From Bacillota bacterium (GTDB taxonomy: Bacteria; Bacillota; Clostridia; Monoglobales; Firm-18), in the NCBI GenBank assembly GCA_023228885.1, contig JALOAJ010000012.1, forward strand, positions 1 through 64,000: a stretch of DNA of 64,000 nucleotides. The letters run 5' to 3'. Each line of letters begins with the position of its first letter. The first letter of the stretch is position 1. A model generated the notes under the pieces. The model saw nothing but the letters and a program-made list of their open reading frames with translations, did no database searches and was not told the origin of the DNA. The position numbers were made by a program, and so were the translations under genes. This document shows positions 51,373 through 61,092 of this stretch, in pieces.

Positions 51373-52875
51373 GTGAAAAGCGTAAAAAGGTTGCTTATTA
51401 TAGGCGCCGGAACGGCAGGTTTATCAATAGTAAAAAGGATAAACGAAAACCCAATCAGCAAATACAAAATTGTTGGAATGATTGACGATGATCCACTTAA
51501 AAAAGACACTTTTGTTAGGGGCGCTAAGGTTTTTGGCGGGAGGGAAAAAATTATAGAGGTATGTGAAAAGTATAGTGTTGACATTATTATGCTGACAATA
51601 CCATCCCTTTACGCAAAAGATAAAATTGATATTTTAGAAATATGTTCAAAAACACAGTGCGAAATTAAGGTTATGCCGGGTTTATCTGAAATTAAAGATA
51701 AAAATAATTTGCACAAAAGTTTGCGCAGGGTTAAGATAGAAGACCTTTTAGCGCGCGACCCAATAATTTTGAATAATGAGAAAATATCGGGATATCTAAA
51801 AGAAAAAGTTGTTATGGTAACAGGCGGCGGCGGTTCGATAGGCTCTGAACTTTGCAGGCAAATTGCAAAATATCTGCCTAAAAAAATAGTTATTTTTGAT
51901 GTTTACGAAAATAATGCTTATGATTTGCAGCATGAATTAAATTGCCATTTCCCCAACCTTGATTCCGAAATTATAATAGGAAGCATTAGGGATAATGACA
52001 GGCTTAATAAGGTTTTTTCACATGTGAGGCCACATATAGTGTTTCATGCAGCAGCTCACAAGCATGTGCCTCTAATGGAAAGCAATCCATCCGAGGCGGT
52101 TAAAAACAATGTGTTTGGCACTTTAAATGTTGCAAAATGCGCAAAGAAATACAATGTAAGCAAGTTTGTTTTAATTTCCACCGATAAGGCGGTTAACCCA
52201 ACAAGTGTAATGGGTGCAACTAAAAGGCTTTGCGAGATGATTATACAAGTAATGAACGCCGAAAGCAAAACGGATTTTGTTGCTGTGCGGTTTGGAAATG
52301 TGCTGGGGAGCAACGGCTCTGTTGTGAATTTGTTTAAATCTCAAATACGAAACGGCGGGCCTATTACCTTAACGCATAAAGATATAACAAGGTATTTTAT
52401 GACCATTTCCGAGGCGGCGCAACTCGTTTTAGAGGCAGCGTCATATGCAAAAGGCGGAGAGATTTATGTTCTTGACATGGGAAGCCAGATGAAAATTTAT
52501 GATTTGGCTATTAATTTGATAAAACTTTCAGGTCTTGAACCATTTAAAGATATAGAGATTAAAGTAACAGGGCTTAGGGTTGGCGAAAAGCTTCACGAAG
52601 AGCTTTTAATGGATGAGGAAGATGTATTTGCAACAGCAAACAACAAAATATTTGTGGCAAAGCCTGTAAAAACCAATAAGCATGAATTTGAAACCGGGTT
52701 GGACAGGTTATATAATATCGCAATGAACCAAGATGGCATCAGTATACGCAAGGCGTTGGCGGATATGGTTAAAACTTATACTTTTGAACAACCGGATGAT
52801 TTTTCATTTGTATTTGAAAGTGATGTTGTAAATTTTAGCGATATTAGGAAAATTGCGTCTTTAAAAGTGTATTAA
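51373..52875 (+). CDS. CapD/FlaA1-family nucleotide-sugar dehydratase
   Basis: This protein of about 500 residues dehydrates or epimerises a UDP-GlcNAc-type sugar for polysaccharide synthesis. An N-terminal Rossmann-like domain (KRLLIIGAGTAGLSI) is followed by the SDR catalytic domain with TGGGGSIGSELCRQI and STDKAVNPTSVMGATKR. In the latter the usual Tyr of the SDR triad is Met, as in 4,6-dehydratases of this family. The membrane helices found in many relatives are missing, so it is a soluble form. GTG 51373 follows AAGGGGG by 7 bases. The dehydratase activity is inferred from the family. Confidence 0.9.
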   Translation: MKSVKRLLIIGAGTAGLSIVKRINENPISKYKIVGMIDDDPLKKDTFVRGAKVFGGREKIIEVCEKYSVDIIMLTIPSLYAKDKIDILEICSKTQCEIKVMPGLSEIKDKNNLHKSLRRVKIEDLLARDPIILNNEKISGYLKEKVVMVTGGGGSIGSELCRQIAKYLPKKIVIFDVYENNAYDLQHELNCHFPNLDSEIIIGSIRDNDRLNKVFSHVRPHIVFHAAAHKHVPLMESNPSEAVKNNVFGTLNVAKCAKKYNVSKFVLISTDKAVNPTSVMGATKRLCEMIIQVMNAESKTDFVAVRFGNVLGSNGSVVNLFKSQIRNGGPITLTHKDITRYFMTISEAAQLVLEAASYAKGGEIYVLDMGSQMKIYDLAINLIKLSGLEPFKDIEIKVTGLRVGEKLHEELLMDEEDVFATANNKIFVAKPVKTNKHEFETGLDRLYNIAMNQDGISIRKALADMVKTYTFEQPDDFSFVFESDVVNFSDIRKIASLKVY

Positions 52876-52905
52876 AATTATTAAAACTTAAATGAGGTGA
52901 GTTTA

Positions 52906-54372
52906 TTGTTTAAAAGAGTTTTGTTAAGTGTTTTGTGTCTCTTGCTGGCTACGAACTTGGCTGTATTTGTAAACGCAGACACAGAGGCATTATCGCTTAG
53001 TTACAACAAGGTATTAAACATCATAACTGCATTTGAGAATGCGTATTTAACCATGGAGGACTCAACAGAGCGATATGAGAAGTATATGCTCATGAGCAGT
53101 TATCTAAAGGCAGACAGCGGTATTGATGCGTTGATAACAAGCATCGAAAATGGAGATGACAGTATTTTTGGCGAGTTGGCAGACTATAAAGACGCATTTA
53201 TATTTGCCTTGTGCTTTATAAAAAGCCTTCCGGTAGAACAAAGAGAGGTCTCTCTTGATGCGTTTTTGGCAAAAGATGAATATCAAGGTCTTTCAAATAC
53301 CCAATCAAGCGCACTGACAGATGTTTATAAAAAGATTGTCGGCGCTGATTTTCGCAACTTGCTTGAGCAGACCTATGGCAGAAACGAAAAGGTGTTGCTA
53401 AGTTTGTTTAGCGCGGTAAAGGGTAGCTTTGTGTTGACTGATGATAAATCAGACACAAAAAAGCTTGACCTAAAATCAGTTGATTCGCAGTTTAAAGAAA
53501 ATCTTGAAAATAACTTATCTCTGCATTTTTCAACCATAAACGGTAAAAGCGTATCAAATGGCAATACCGTTTTATCCGAGTTGATTGATGTTGTAAACAA
53601 CGGCGCTTCAGGTTCAATGATATCAGATTATAAAGCCATATTAGATGCACTTGGGATGTATGTTGAATACAAACAACCTTCATCTCCCAGCGGCGGCGGT
53701 GGCAGAGGCGGCGGCGGAGCGGTAGTATATCCTCAAACTCAGCCTGCTGTTCCCCCGGCACAACAGCAACCTGCTGTAATACCTGTGCCGGAAGTTACAG
53801 CACAAAGCGCAGCGGCGGTAAGTGAATTTAATGATATGCCTACATCGCATTGGTCAACGCCTTATGTTGGAGAGCTAATCAAAAGAAATATTTTTCAAGG
53901 CTATGACGACGGTTCTTTTAAACCGGAGGCAGGCATTACAAGGGAAGAAATCGCTGTTTGTTTGGTAAGGGTATTAGGTCTTGAAGAAAGATTGAGCGCT
54001 GAGTTTAGCGAAATCTTCGGGGATAATACCGATATTGCCGAGTGGTCAAAAAATTCTGTTTATCTGCTTGTTCAAATGGGCATTTTTACAGGCTATGACG
54101 ATGGGCTTTTCCGCCCTCATAACACCATTACACGGCAAGAATTTGCTGTTGTAATAGCAAGGGCGATAAAGAAGTCTGTTGCTTTATTTGATGTTGGCTT
54201 TGTTGATAAAAACTTAATAGAAGACTGGGCAGGCGAAGGAATTAAAAAAGCGTATTCTGCCGGCATAATAAAAGGCTATGAGGATAATTCATTCCAACCG
54301 GATAGCGATATTACAAGGGCTGAAGCTGCGGCTATGTTATACAACTTCATGTTTGCGGAAGGGCACCTTTGA
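52906..54372 (+). CDS. S-layer-homology (SLH) protein 1
   Basis: This exported protein of about 488 residues has a signal peptide (LLSVLCLLLATNLAVFVNA), a helical domain of about 230 residues, a linker rich in Gly then Pro/Gln (about 258-300), and three SLH domains (about 308-350, 368-415, 430-485; for example DDGSFKPEAGITREE). SLH domains bind pyruvylated wall polymers and hold proteins on the surface. TTG 52906 follows GAGGTGA by 6 bases. Its helical domain resembles that of the next gene (shared DSGIDxL and IENG/IENN), so the two are paralogues. Confidence 0.9.
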   Translation: MFKRVLLSVLCLLLATNLAVFVNADTEALSLSYNKVLNIITAFENAYLTMEDSTERYEKYMLMSSYLKADSGIDALITSIENGDDSIFGELADYKDAFIFALCFIKSLPVEQREVSLDAFLAKDEYQGLSNTQSSALTDVYKKIVGADFRNLLEQTYGRNEKVLLSLFSAVKGSFVLTDDKSDTKKLDLKSVDSQFKENLENNLSLHFSTINGKSVSNGNTVLSELIDVVNNGASGSMISDYKAILDALGMYVEYKQPSSPSGGGGRGGGGAVVYPQTQPAVPPAQQQPAVIPVPEVTAQSAAAVSEFNDMPTSHWSTPYVGELIKRNIFQGYDDGSFKPEAGITREEIAVCLVRVLGLEERLSAEFSEIFGDNTDIAEWSKNSVYLLVQMGIFTGYDDGLFRPHNTITRQEFAVVIARAIKKSVALFDVGFVDKNLIEDWAGEGIKKAYSAGIIKGYEDNSFQPDSDITRAEAAAMLYNFMFAEGHL

Positions 54373-54402
54373 TATTGACAGGCTTATAAAAGGCGGGTTT
54401 TA

Positions 54403-55971
54403 ATGGGTAAAAAGGCTGTATTGTTTTTTGTATTGATAGTTGTCGTTTTTTGCACATGCGCTAATATGGCGTGTGCGCAAAATGACAGCAGCAATATAAT
54501 TGCAAAGTTATCAGAATTTTCAACAGAAGAAATAGAAAGCATGCTTATTCTCTTAAAGCCAATGCTTGTTTCGGATAGCGGAATTGACACATTAATTTTG
54601 CTCATTGAGAATAATAAAGAGGGCGATTCCGGGTATGTTGGGAAGTTGCTTGGCTATATCGACAAAACAAGTGCGCTAAACGGGTTGTTGCGCATTAAAT
54701 CGGTTGATGTTGCCGTGCGTGAAAAGTTTTTATCTATATTGGAAAATAAGGAAGAAGAAAAAGTTTCCCAAAATTCCGAAGAAACGATTAATTATTTTTT
54801 AGGCAAAGCATATGAAAAACAACCGAAGTTGGAGATGTTTTTTACAAAAAACGGGATTAATGCGAATGTTTTTGCATCCTTTCTAAAAGCTTGCGCTGAA
54901 ATAAACAATAATGAGCCAATGTTAACCGATTTATACGATAACAATGAAATGTTTGCAGTTCATACTGCCACTGACGAAGCTGTAACTTTATTCAATGATG
55001 ATTGGTTAAATACAGCTTTGGAGAGTAATGAAAAAAAGCAACTCAAAACTCTGTGTAAAGAACTTGGGCTTTACACAGAGTTTATAAATGTTATGCAAGA
55101 TGCTTCGGGAATTTGTTATACCGATGATGAGTTGGATGTTACATTTTTATATAACATTGTTCCGAGCAGCAATATTGAATTTAATTATGGCTTAAAGGGC
55201 GCTTCCGTTATTGAAATATCGACACCGGAAAATGGTAATGTAAAAGAATTTGAAACTAAAGGAAAACAATATATTATAAAAATTCCTGTTGTTTCGCAAA
55301 ATGTTATGGCATATAGGCTTGGCAGCGTTTTAGAACCCATAAAATACAGCGTTTGCGATGGCGAATATATTTATATAAAAATGGATACACCTGGTTATTA
55401 TGGTATAGGCTACCCTGTTAAATATTTTAGCGACTCTGACGGTTGGGGCAGCCAATACATTGAAAGTTTACATAAAAGGGGTATTATCAACGGCGTGGCG
55501 GACAAGCTCTTTGCGCCTGAAAATAACATTACGCGAGAAGAATTTGTTAAGCTGATTGTTGAGTTATTTGATTTTGATGATGATACTTTTTATGCACCTT
55601 TTTCTGATGTCAGCGGCGAAGATTGGTTTTATAGGTATATAGGTGTTGCCTACAAAAATGGGATAATAGATGGAATTGGTCAAAACCTTTTTGGGACAGG
55701 GCAGTTTGTTACAAGGGAAGATATATGCAAGATAATTGCAAATGCTGCGACGAAAAGAAAGCTTGTTTTTGGTATCGGAACTGAAAAAACATTTTCAGAT
55801 GACGAAAACATTTCGGAATATGCAAGGGAAAGCGTTAAGCTAATGCAAGGGGCAGGTGTTGTTGAGGGGGATGAAAACGGCTTTTTTAACCCTTCAAACT
55901 ATGCAACAAGGCAGGAAGCGGCAAAGATTATTTTTAAGATTTTAGAGTTTTATATAAAAAATGCATCATAG
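54403..55971 (+). CDS. S-layer-homology (SLH) protein 2
   Basis: This 522-residue exported protein starts with a signal peptide (KKAVLFFVLIVVVFCTCA), then a helical domain related to that of the preceding gene, a middle domain with beta character (about 240-330), and three SLH domains (about 341-385, 400-450, 463-515). It is likely wall-anchored. Compared with SLH protein 1 it lacks the glycine-rich linker. It is in the same operon, 30 bp downstream. The function of the helical domain is unknown. Confidence 0.88.
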   Translation: MGKKAVLFFVLIVVVFCTCANMACAQNDSSNIIAKLSEFSTEEIESMLILLKPMLVSDSGIDTLILLIENNKEGDSGYVGKLLGYIDKTSALNGLLRIKSVDVAVREKFLSILENKEEEKVSQNSEETINYFLGKAYEKQPKLEMFFTKNGINANVFASFLKACAEINNNEPMLTDLYDNNEMFAVHTATDEAVTLFNDDWLNTALESNEKKQLKTLCKELGLYTEFINVMQDASGICYTDDELDVTFLYNIVPSSNIEFNYGLKGASVIEISTPENGNVKEFETKGKQYIIKIPVVSQNVMAYRLGSVLEPIKYSVCDGEYIYIKMDTPGYYGIGYPVKYFSDSDGWGSQYIESLHKRGIINGVADKLFAPENNITREEFVKLIVELFDFDDDTFYAPFSDVSGEDWFYRYIGVAYKNGIIDGIGQNLFGTGQFVTREDICKIIANAATKRKLVFGIGTEKTFSDDENISEYARESVKLMQGAGVVEGDENGFFNPSNYATRQEAAKIIFKILEFYIKNAS

Positions 55972-55986
55972 AAGGAGCATGGCGTT

Positions 55987-56466
55987 ATGGAACCGGGTAG
56001 GTTTGTATTGTGGGTTTTAACCTTGGTTGTGGCATCGGTTATATTTGTGTTATCATCACAACCGGCGGCACAATCGGACAAGGTCAGCTATACTGTCACC
56101 GAAGCGATAGTCAATGCTATGCCGGGCTCACAAGAAATTTCTTGCGAGGAAAAACATGATATTGTAAGACAACTTGATAGCAAGATTAGAAAATTTGCTC
56201 ACTTTTTTTTATATTTTATGTTGGGAATATTTTTAACGGGCGCTATTTTGTATAAAACCTATATAATAGATAAAAAAACAGTTGGTTTGGCTATTGCTAT
56301 TTGTTTTGTTTATGCAGTAAGCGATGAAATTCACCAATTTTTTGTAGATGGGCGTTCTTTTCAAATTAAGGATATTTTTATAGATACATGCGGTTCGATT
56401 TTTGGAGGCGCAATTGTAATTTTAGGTAAAAGATATTTCAATCGGACAAGGCGGGATTACAGGTGA
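55987..56466 (+). CDS. VanZ-like membrane protein
   Basis: This 159-residue protein has four hydrophobic segments and the VanZ-family signatures SSQPAAQSD, KFAHFFLYFMLGI and SDEIHQFFVDGR. VanZ proteins are linked to teicoplanin tolerance, but most members, like this one in a polysaccharide locus, have no known activity. The last codons overlap the GTG start of the Wzz-like gene (GTGA), so translation is coupled. The ATG follows GAAGGAG. Confidence 0.88.
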   Translation: MEPGRFVLWVLTLVVASVIFVLSSQPAAQSDKVSYTVTEAIVNAMPGSQEISCEEKHDIVRQLDSKIRKFAHFFLYFMLGIFLTGAILYKTYIIDKKTVGLAIAICFVYAVSDEIHQFFVDGRSFQIKDIFIDTCGSIFGGAIVILGKRYFNRTRRDYR

Positions 56467-57233
56467 ACAGAGAAATCAATGTTATTGAACTTGCACTTTT
56501 GGCGTTAAAAAGGGTTTGGATAATTGTGGTGACCACATTTTTAATTGGGGGGATAGCTTTCACTTACAGCTATTATTATCTTTCACCCCAATACATTTCA
56601 AAAGGCATGATTTATGTTGATAATTCTACAATGCTAAGCCTTCAAACTGAGCTTGCGCTTACTAAGGACATTCAGTATGCAGACATGGTTGCTTCGCAGC
56701 GTTTGGCTACAATTTATATTGAAATTTTAAAAAGCCAAACATTTTTAAAAATGGTAAGCGCTCAAAGCGGGACAAATTTAAACCCGGATTTAATAGGTCA
56801 GATAATGAAAATAACAGAAAAAAATAATACGGAAATTTTAGAGATTGCTGTTACGCACACAAATCCACATGTGGCGTCTGTTATTGCGGAAACAATCCTT
56901 GAAAGTTCAAAAACCGAAATTCCCAGAATTTTTAAAGGCGGTTCTGTTGAAATTATAGATAATGCAAATCTGCCTGTCAGACCATCCGGACCCAACCATA
57001 TAAAATATACTTTAATCGGAATTATAATGGGCATGATGTTAGGGTTTGTGTTGGTTATTGCAATAGACTTACTTGATAATCGTGTTAAAAACCAAGACGA
57101 TTTAATTTCAAAATATAAGTATCCGATGCTCGGCTCCATTCCTTCGTTGAATAGTGTTAAAAAAGTTACCAAAAGCAAGGTTTACGAGTCGGATGACAGC
57201 AATGTGAATGTTTTATCGCAGTCTGTGCGCTAA
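56463..57233 (+). CDS. Wzz/YveK-family chain-length regulator
   Basis: This 256-residue protein has two membrane segments (about 14-34 and 178-200) around an extracellular region with coiled-coil character, plus a C-terminal cytoplasmic tail. This is the CpsC/YveK layout that activates the partner tyrosine kinase and sets polysaccharide length. NREINVIELALLALKRVW at the N-terminus and the proline-containing PVRPSGPNHIKY before the second helix fit the Wzz family. It is the last gene of the operon and converges with the TetR gene. Confidence 0.9.
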   Translation: MNREINVIELALLALKRVWIIVVTTFLIGGIAFTYSYYYLSPQYISKGMIYVDNSTMLSLQTELALTKDIQYADMVASQRLATIYIEILKSQTFLKMVSAQSGTNLNPDLIGQIMKITEKNNTEILEIAVTHTNPHVASVIAETILESSKTEIPRIFKGGSVEIIDNANLPVRPSGPNHIKYTLIGIIMGMMLGFVLVIAIDLLDNRVKNQDDLISKYKYPMLGSIPSLNSVKKVTKSKVYESDDSNVNVLSQSVR

Positions 57234-57244
57234 GTCTGTTTTCT

Positions 57245-57835
57245 TTAAAAGCTATATAGGTTTGATGTGCTGCTTTTCAACATTTTTAAAATAACCGTTG
57301 CAAGCTCAAATGTCGACATATCAGAATCATCCTTAATCCATTCTTGCACAATGCCTATGAAGCCCGATATAAGAAAAGAGCTCATTATGCTGTTGTATTT
57401 TTTATCGGCTGTTGTGGCTGTGTTCAAAAAGTTTGATAAAAGTTTTTGCGAAAATGTGTTTTTGATTTTCGACAAAAAGTGCAAATTCCCTTGTTCATTC
57501 AATAATACTTTAAATGTTTCGCGTTGTTCATCAATAAATTCAAGCGCTTTTATTATGATTGAAAGTTCTTCGTCAAAAAGATGTCTGCCGTTTTGGTGCG
57601 GCAGATTTTCCGAAAGACGCTCAAGCTCGTAAATAAGGTTTTCTTCTATGCTTTCAAGCAAGTGGTAAATGTCATTATAATGAATATAAAATGTTCCCCT
57701 GTTTAAATCCACTTCTTTGGAAAGGTCACTTATTGTTATTTTGTTAATATCTTTTGTTTTTAAAAGCTTTATTAGAGCATCCTCAAACAGTTTTCTCGTT
57801 CTTTGAGTTCGTCGGTCTGTTTTAATTTCGTTCAT
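57245..57835 (-). CDS. TetR-family transcription regulator
   Basis: This regulator of about 196 residues has an N-terminal helix-turn-helix (KITISDLSKEVDLNRGTFYIHY) and a helical C-terminal ligand-binding domain. It is divergent from an ABC exporter operon and probably represses it until a ligand is bound. I chose ATG 57835 because AAGGAGGTG lies 8-9 bases upstream; the GTG at 57844 is part of that site. Its own promoter and a candidate operator lie in the 0.2-kb gap. Confidence 0.9.
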   Translation of the reverse strand: MNEIKTDRRTQRTRKLFEDALIKLLKTKDINKITISDLSKEVDLNRGTFYIHYNDIYHLLESIEENLIYELERLSENLPHQNGRHLFDEELSIIIKALEFIDEQRETFKVLLNEQGNLHFLSKIKNTFSQKLLSNFLNTATTADKKYNSIMSSFLISGFIGIVQEWIKDDSDMSTFELATVILKMLKSSTSNLYSF

Positions 57836-57862
57836 CAAAAACACCTCCTTAAATTCAACCCC

Positions 57863-57891
57863 ATTATACTACATATTTTTATATAAATCAA
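57863..57891 (-). promoter_or_regulatory. promoter of the TetR gene
   Basis: On the minus strand TTGATT (57891-57886) and TATAAT (57868-57863) are 17 bp apart. The -35 box is preceded by TTG, giving TTGTTGATT, a sequence also seen in the candidate operator at 57949. Confidence 0.7.
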
Positions 57892-57948
57892 CAACTGTTT
57901 ATAATTTAATGCTGGCAATAATTGAATAATATCATTACATTTGTTCAT

Positions 57949-57966
57949 TAATCAACAAATTGATTA
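57949..57966. promoter_or_regulatory. candidate TetR operator
   Basis: TAATCAA and TTGATTA form perfect 7-bp arms around CAAA, 9 bp upstream of the -35 box of the exporter promoter. One arm repeats the TTGTTGATT found in the TetR promoter. Binding there could control both genes. Confidence 0.55.
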
Positions 57967-57975
57967 GTAATGTTC

Positions 57976-58004
57976 TTGATATAAAAACGGTAATTTGATA
58001 TAAT
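57976..58004 (+). promoter_or_regulatory. promoter of the ABC exporter operon
   Basis: TTGATA (57976-57981) and TATAAT (57999-58004) are 17 bp apart; TGA before the -10 adds an extended element. Confidence 0.78.
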
Positions 58005-58051
58005 AATTACAGCGTAAAAAGTAAAATATAATAAGGTTTGGGCGGATATAT

Positions 58052-58756
58052 TTGGAAACAGCGATTAAATTATGCGGTGTGATTAAAGAGTATAAAACAG
58101 GGGAAACGAAAATTACAGCGGTTGATGATGTTAGCTTTGAAATACCTGCTTCAAAATACACCATTATTTCGGGTGCAAGCGGGGCGGGTAAATCAACCGT
58201 GTTAAATATTCTTGGCGGCATGGATACCGCTACTTTCGGAGATGTTACTGTGCACGGCAATGAAATATCAAAATTTAATAAAAAAAGGCTTACCAAATAT
58301 CGTCGTGAGCAAATAGGCTTTGTGTTTCAGTTTTACAATTTAATGCCAAACTTGAATGTGCTTGAAAATGTTGAGCTTGCAAGCTATATATGTCAAAAAC
58401 CTCTTGACGCTGTTGAAATATTAAATATGGTTGGTTTGGGTGAGCGTCTTGGTAATTTTCCTTCGCAGCTTTCGGGTGGTGAGCAGCAGCGGGTTGCCAT
58501 TGCAAGGGCTTTGGCGAAAAACCCCGACATTTTGCTTTGTGACGAGCCCACCGGGGCGCTTGACTACAAAACGGGAAAGTCAATTTTGGCGCTGCTTTCC
58601 GACATTTGCAGACAAAGCAAAAAAACAGTGATTGTCGTTACTCATAACAGCGCGCTTGCGCCTTCGGCGGATATTTTAATACATATGAAAAGCGGTAAAA
58701 TAGAGAGCATGCACGAAAACAATAAGCCTGTTCATGTTTCTAAACTGGAGTGGTAA
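58052..58756 (+). CDS. ABC transporter ATP-binding protein (MacB/LolD-type)
   Basis: This 234-residue ATPase powers the transporter encoded downstream. It has Walker A GASGAGKS (near 41-48), the Q-loop FVFQFYNLMPNLNVLENVEL, signature LSGGEQQR (near 140), and Walker B ILLCDEPTGALD. The long Q-loop pattern is typical of the MacB/LolD group that works with FtsX-like permeases. The TTG start follows GGGCGG. A TetR regulator is divergent, so the system is probably induced by a toxic or envelope-active compound. Confidence 0.95.
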   Translation: METAIKLCGVIKEYKTGETKITAVDDVSFEIPASKYTIISGASGAGKSTVLNILGGMDTATFGDVTVHGNEISKFNKKRLTKYRREQIGFVFQFYNLMPNLNVLENVELASYICQKPLDAVEILNMVGLGERLGNFPSQLSGGEQQRVAIARALAKNPDILLCDEPTGALDYKTGKSILALLSDICRQSKKTVIVVTHNSALAPSADILIHMKSGKIESMHENNKPVHVSKLEW

Positions 58757-58760
58757 CAAG

Positions 58761-61076
58761 ATGCTTTGGGTAAACTTTAGGCGTGAGTTGATTTTCACCG
58801 CTACAAGGCTTGTTTCAGTTATTATAATTGCATCGGTTGCGGTTTTGATATTTGTATCCCTTTCAGGAGTTATATATATCGGCGAGAAAAACGCAAGTCA
58901 GTATTATGAGCAGCAGAACACCGCTGATTATTGGATTTCGGGCATTGGTTTAAATAGAGCGGATTGCCAAAAGTTGATGAAAATTGACGGGATAACGCAG
59001 CTTCAGCCGCAAATAATCTTAGAGGCGAGCAAACGGCATGATGATGAGGTAGCCCTTGCCCTATACGGTGTGGCCGATGGTTTTAAAATTAACGCTCCTG
59101 TAATTGTTGAAGGCGAATATCCTAAGGATAATCGTGAAATGATGATTAGCTCTGCATTTGCCGAAAAACATGATTTAGCAATCGGCGACATTTACGAAAT
59201 GGAAATCAACGACACGGGTGAAATACTAAAAAAACAAATTTGCGCCCTAATAAAAAGCCCCGAATGTCTTTACCATGTTAGCGCATCATCGCTTATACCT
59301 GATTTTAGCAAGTATGGGTTTGCTTATATGAAGGAAGATGCCGTTTCGGATATTTTAGGAAAGAATATCTATAACCAAATTTGCATAAAGACGGAAAAGG
59401 GCAAAGATGAGGCTGAAATTAAATCAGAAATAAGCGCTGCTTTGGGCAATAAGCTTATTAGCGTTATGGCGTTAAAGGATAACATCAGCGCATATCATCT
59501 TACCGAACAAACAAATGGCTTGCGAACAATTGCATCTGTGTTTCCTTTTATATTCTTTTTAGTTGCGGCGCTAATTATGTTTAGCACCATGAGCAGACTG
59601 ATTGAAAATTCGAGGCAATCAATCGGCACGCTAAAAGCAATTGGATATTGCGACAAAACCATTTTGTTCTATTATACAACATATGCGGCATTGATTGTGC
59701 CTATTGCTGTTACGCTTGGGATTGCGCCTTCCGGTTCGTTTATTATAAAACCAATTGCCGCCGCCTTGTTTTTTGATATGGATTTACCCAAACTTGCGAT
59801 TGAGGCGAACAAAATGGCATGGCTGATTGCGGCATTGTTGACAGCCGCTTTGTGTATCGGAACAGCCTTTAACATTACCAAAAAAGCGCTGAAAGAAAAA
59901 CCGGTTGAATGCATGCGCCCCAAGCCGCCCAAAAAAGTAAAAGCTGTTATGCTTGAAAAATCGCCTTTTTTTTGGAATCGGCTGGACTTTTCGCAAAAAT
60001 ATATCATAAGAAATATATTTAGAAATAAAACAAGGGCGCTGATTTGTGTAATTGGCATTACCGGTTGCATGACCCTTATTCTTACATCGTTTGCGGTGCG
60101 CGATTCGATAGATAATTATTTAAAAATGCTTGTTATAAACGAACATAGGTATGATTACCTTTTGAATTTTGAGCAAGATGTCGAAAATGCTCAAACCGAC
60201 CGTATTCGGCTTATGGGAAATGTTGCTGACACGCAATATGAAATGACGACCGGCATAAAAATTTATTCCGCCGACAAATTAGAAACAACTCGGCTTGTTG
60301 TTACTGATGACATAGCAGAGTTAAAGTTACCTGAAACATATGCATCAGCCCCGTTTGTTTTGCCGCATTCGGGAATTGTTTTGGAAAAGGATATTGCAGA
60401 CAAGTTAAAGCTTGCAAAAGGCAGTATTGCGCCGGTTAAGATTGCAGGCAAAAGCAGGCTTTATAAAATTGAAATTGCAGAAATATCGCCCGACATTACC
60501 GGTGCGTATGCGGGCAAAAGCTATTGGCGCAGCTTGGGAAAGGAATTTATCCCCACAGCGGCGTATGTCAAAACAAATGATATTGAAGTGTTTGGTGAGC
60601 AGATATCGGATTATGATTTTATATCGTCGTATAAAAAGCGGCACGAGGTTACCGATTCGATTACAAGCCAACTTTCATCCCTTTCCATAATAGTTTTTAT
60701 ATTGATTATATTTGGAGGAATACTTGCGCTGGTGGTTTTATATAACCTTGGAATAATGAGCTTTTATGAGCAGGTTCGAAGTCTTGCAACATTGCTGGTT
60801 TTAGGCTTTTATGATGATGAAACCGCAAAGCTTCTGCTTACCGAAAACATAGTTTTTACTGTGCTCGGCATTGTCGCAGGCATTCCCCTTGGGGTTGGTT
60901 TAGCTAAGTTTGTGTTAGATTCAGTAGGCACAGTTCCAATGCATTTGTCGATTACCCCGGTTTCTTATTTTTTGTCCGTTGCAATAACAATGTCGTTTGC
61001 GATTTTCGTAAATATTTTTTTAGGTAAAAAAATGAAAGAAATTGATATGCTCGGCGCATTAAAGAGCGTGGAATAG
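58761..61076 (+). CDS. FtsX-like ABC transporter permease
   Basis: This 771-residue permease has eight or more membrane segments in two FtsX-like blocks, each followed by a large extracellular loop. Conserved FtsX features are SRLIENSRQSIGTLKAIGY and EQVRSLATLLVLGFYDDET, which lie just before membrane segments. It would use a MacB-like mechanism, moving substrates outside the membrane rather than through a pore. ATG 58761 follows GGAG by about 10 bases, and the gene begins 4 bp after the ATPase stop. Confidence 0.92.
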   Translation: MLWVNFRRELIFTATRLVSVIIIASVAVLIFVSLSGVIYIGEKNASQYYEQQNTADYWISGIGLNRADCQKLMKIDGITQLQPQIILEASKRHDDEVALALYGVADGFKINAPVIVEGEYPKDNREMMISSAFAEKHDLAIGDIYEMEINDTGEILKKQICALIKSPECLYHVSASSLIPDFSKYGFAYMKEDAVSDILGKNIYNQICIKTEKGKDEAEIKSEISAALGNKLISVMALKDNISAYHLTEQTNGLRTIASVFPFIFFLVAALIMFSTMSRLIENSRQSIGTLKAIGYCDKTILFYYTTYAALIVPIAVTLGIAPSGSFIIKPIAAALFFDMDLPKLAIEANKMAWLIAALLTAALCIGTAFNITKKALKEKPVECMRPKPPKKVKAVMLEKSPFFWNRLDFSQKYIIRNIFRNKTRALICVIGITGCMTLILTSFAVRDSIDNYLKMLVINEHRYDYLLNFEQDVENAQTDRIRLMGNVADTQYEMTTGIKIYSADKLETTRLVVTDDIAELKLPETYASAPFVLPHSGIVLEKDIADKLKLAKGSIAPVKIAGKSRLYKIEIAEISPDITGAYAGKSYWRSLGKEFIPTAAYVKTNDIEVFGEQISDYDFISSYKKRHEVTDSITSQLSSLSIIVFILIIFGGILALVVLYNLGIMSFYEQVRSLATLLVLGFYDDETAKLLLTENIVFTVLGIVAGIPLGVGLAKFVLDSVGTVPMHLSITPVSYFLSVAITMSFAIFVNIFLGKKMKEIDMLGALKSVE

Positions 61077-61092
61077 AGGAGGAAGTCAAAAC

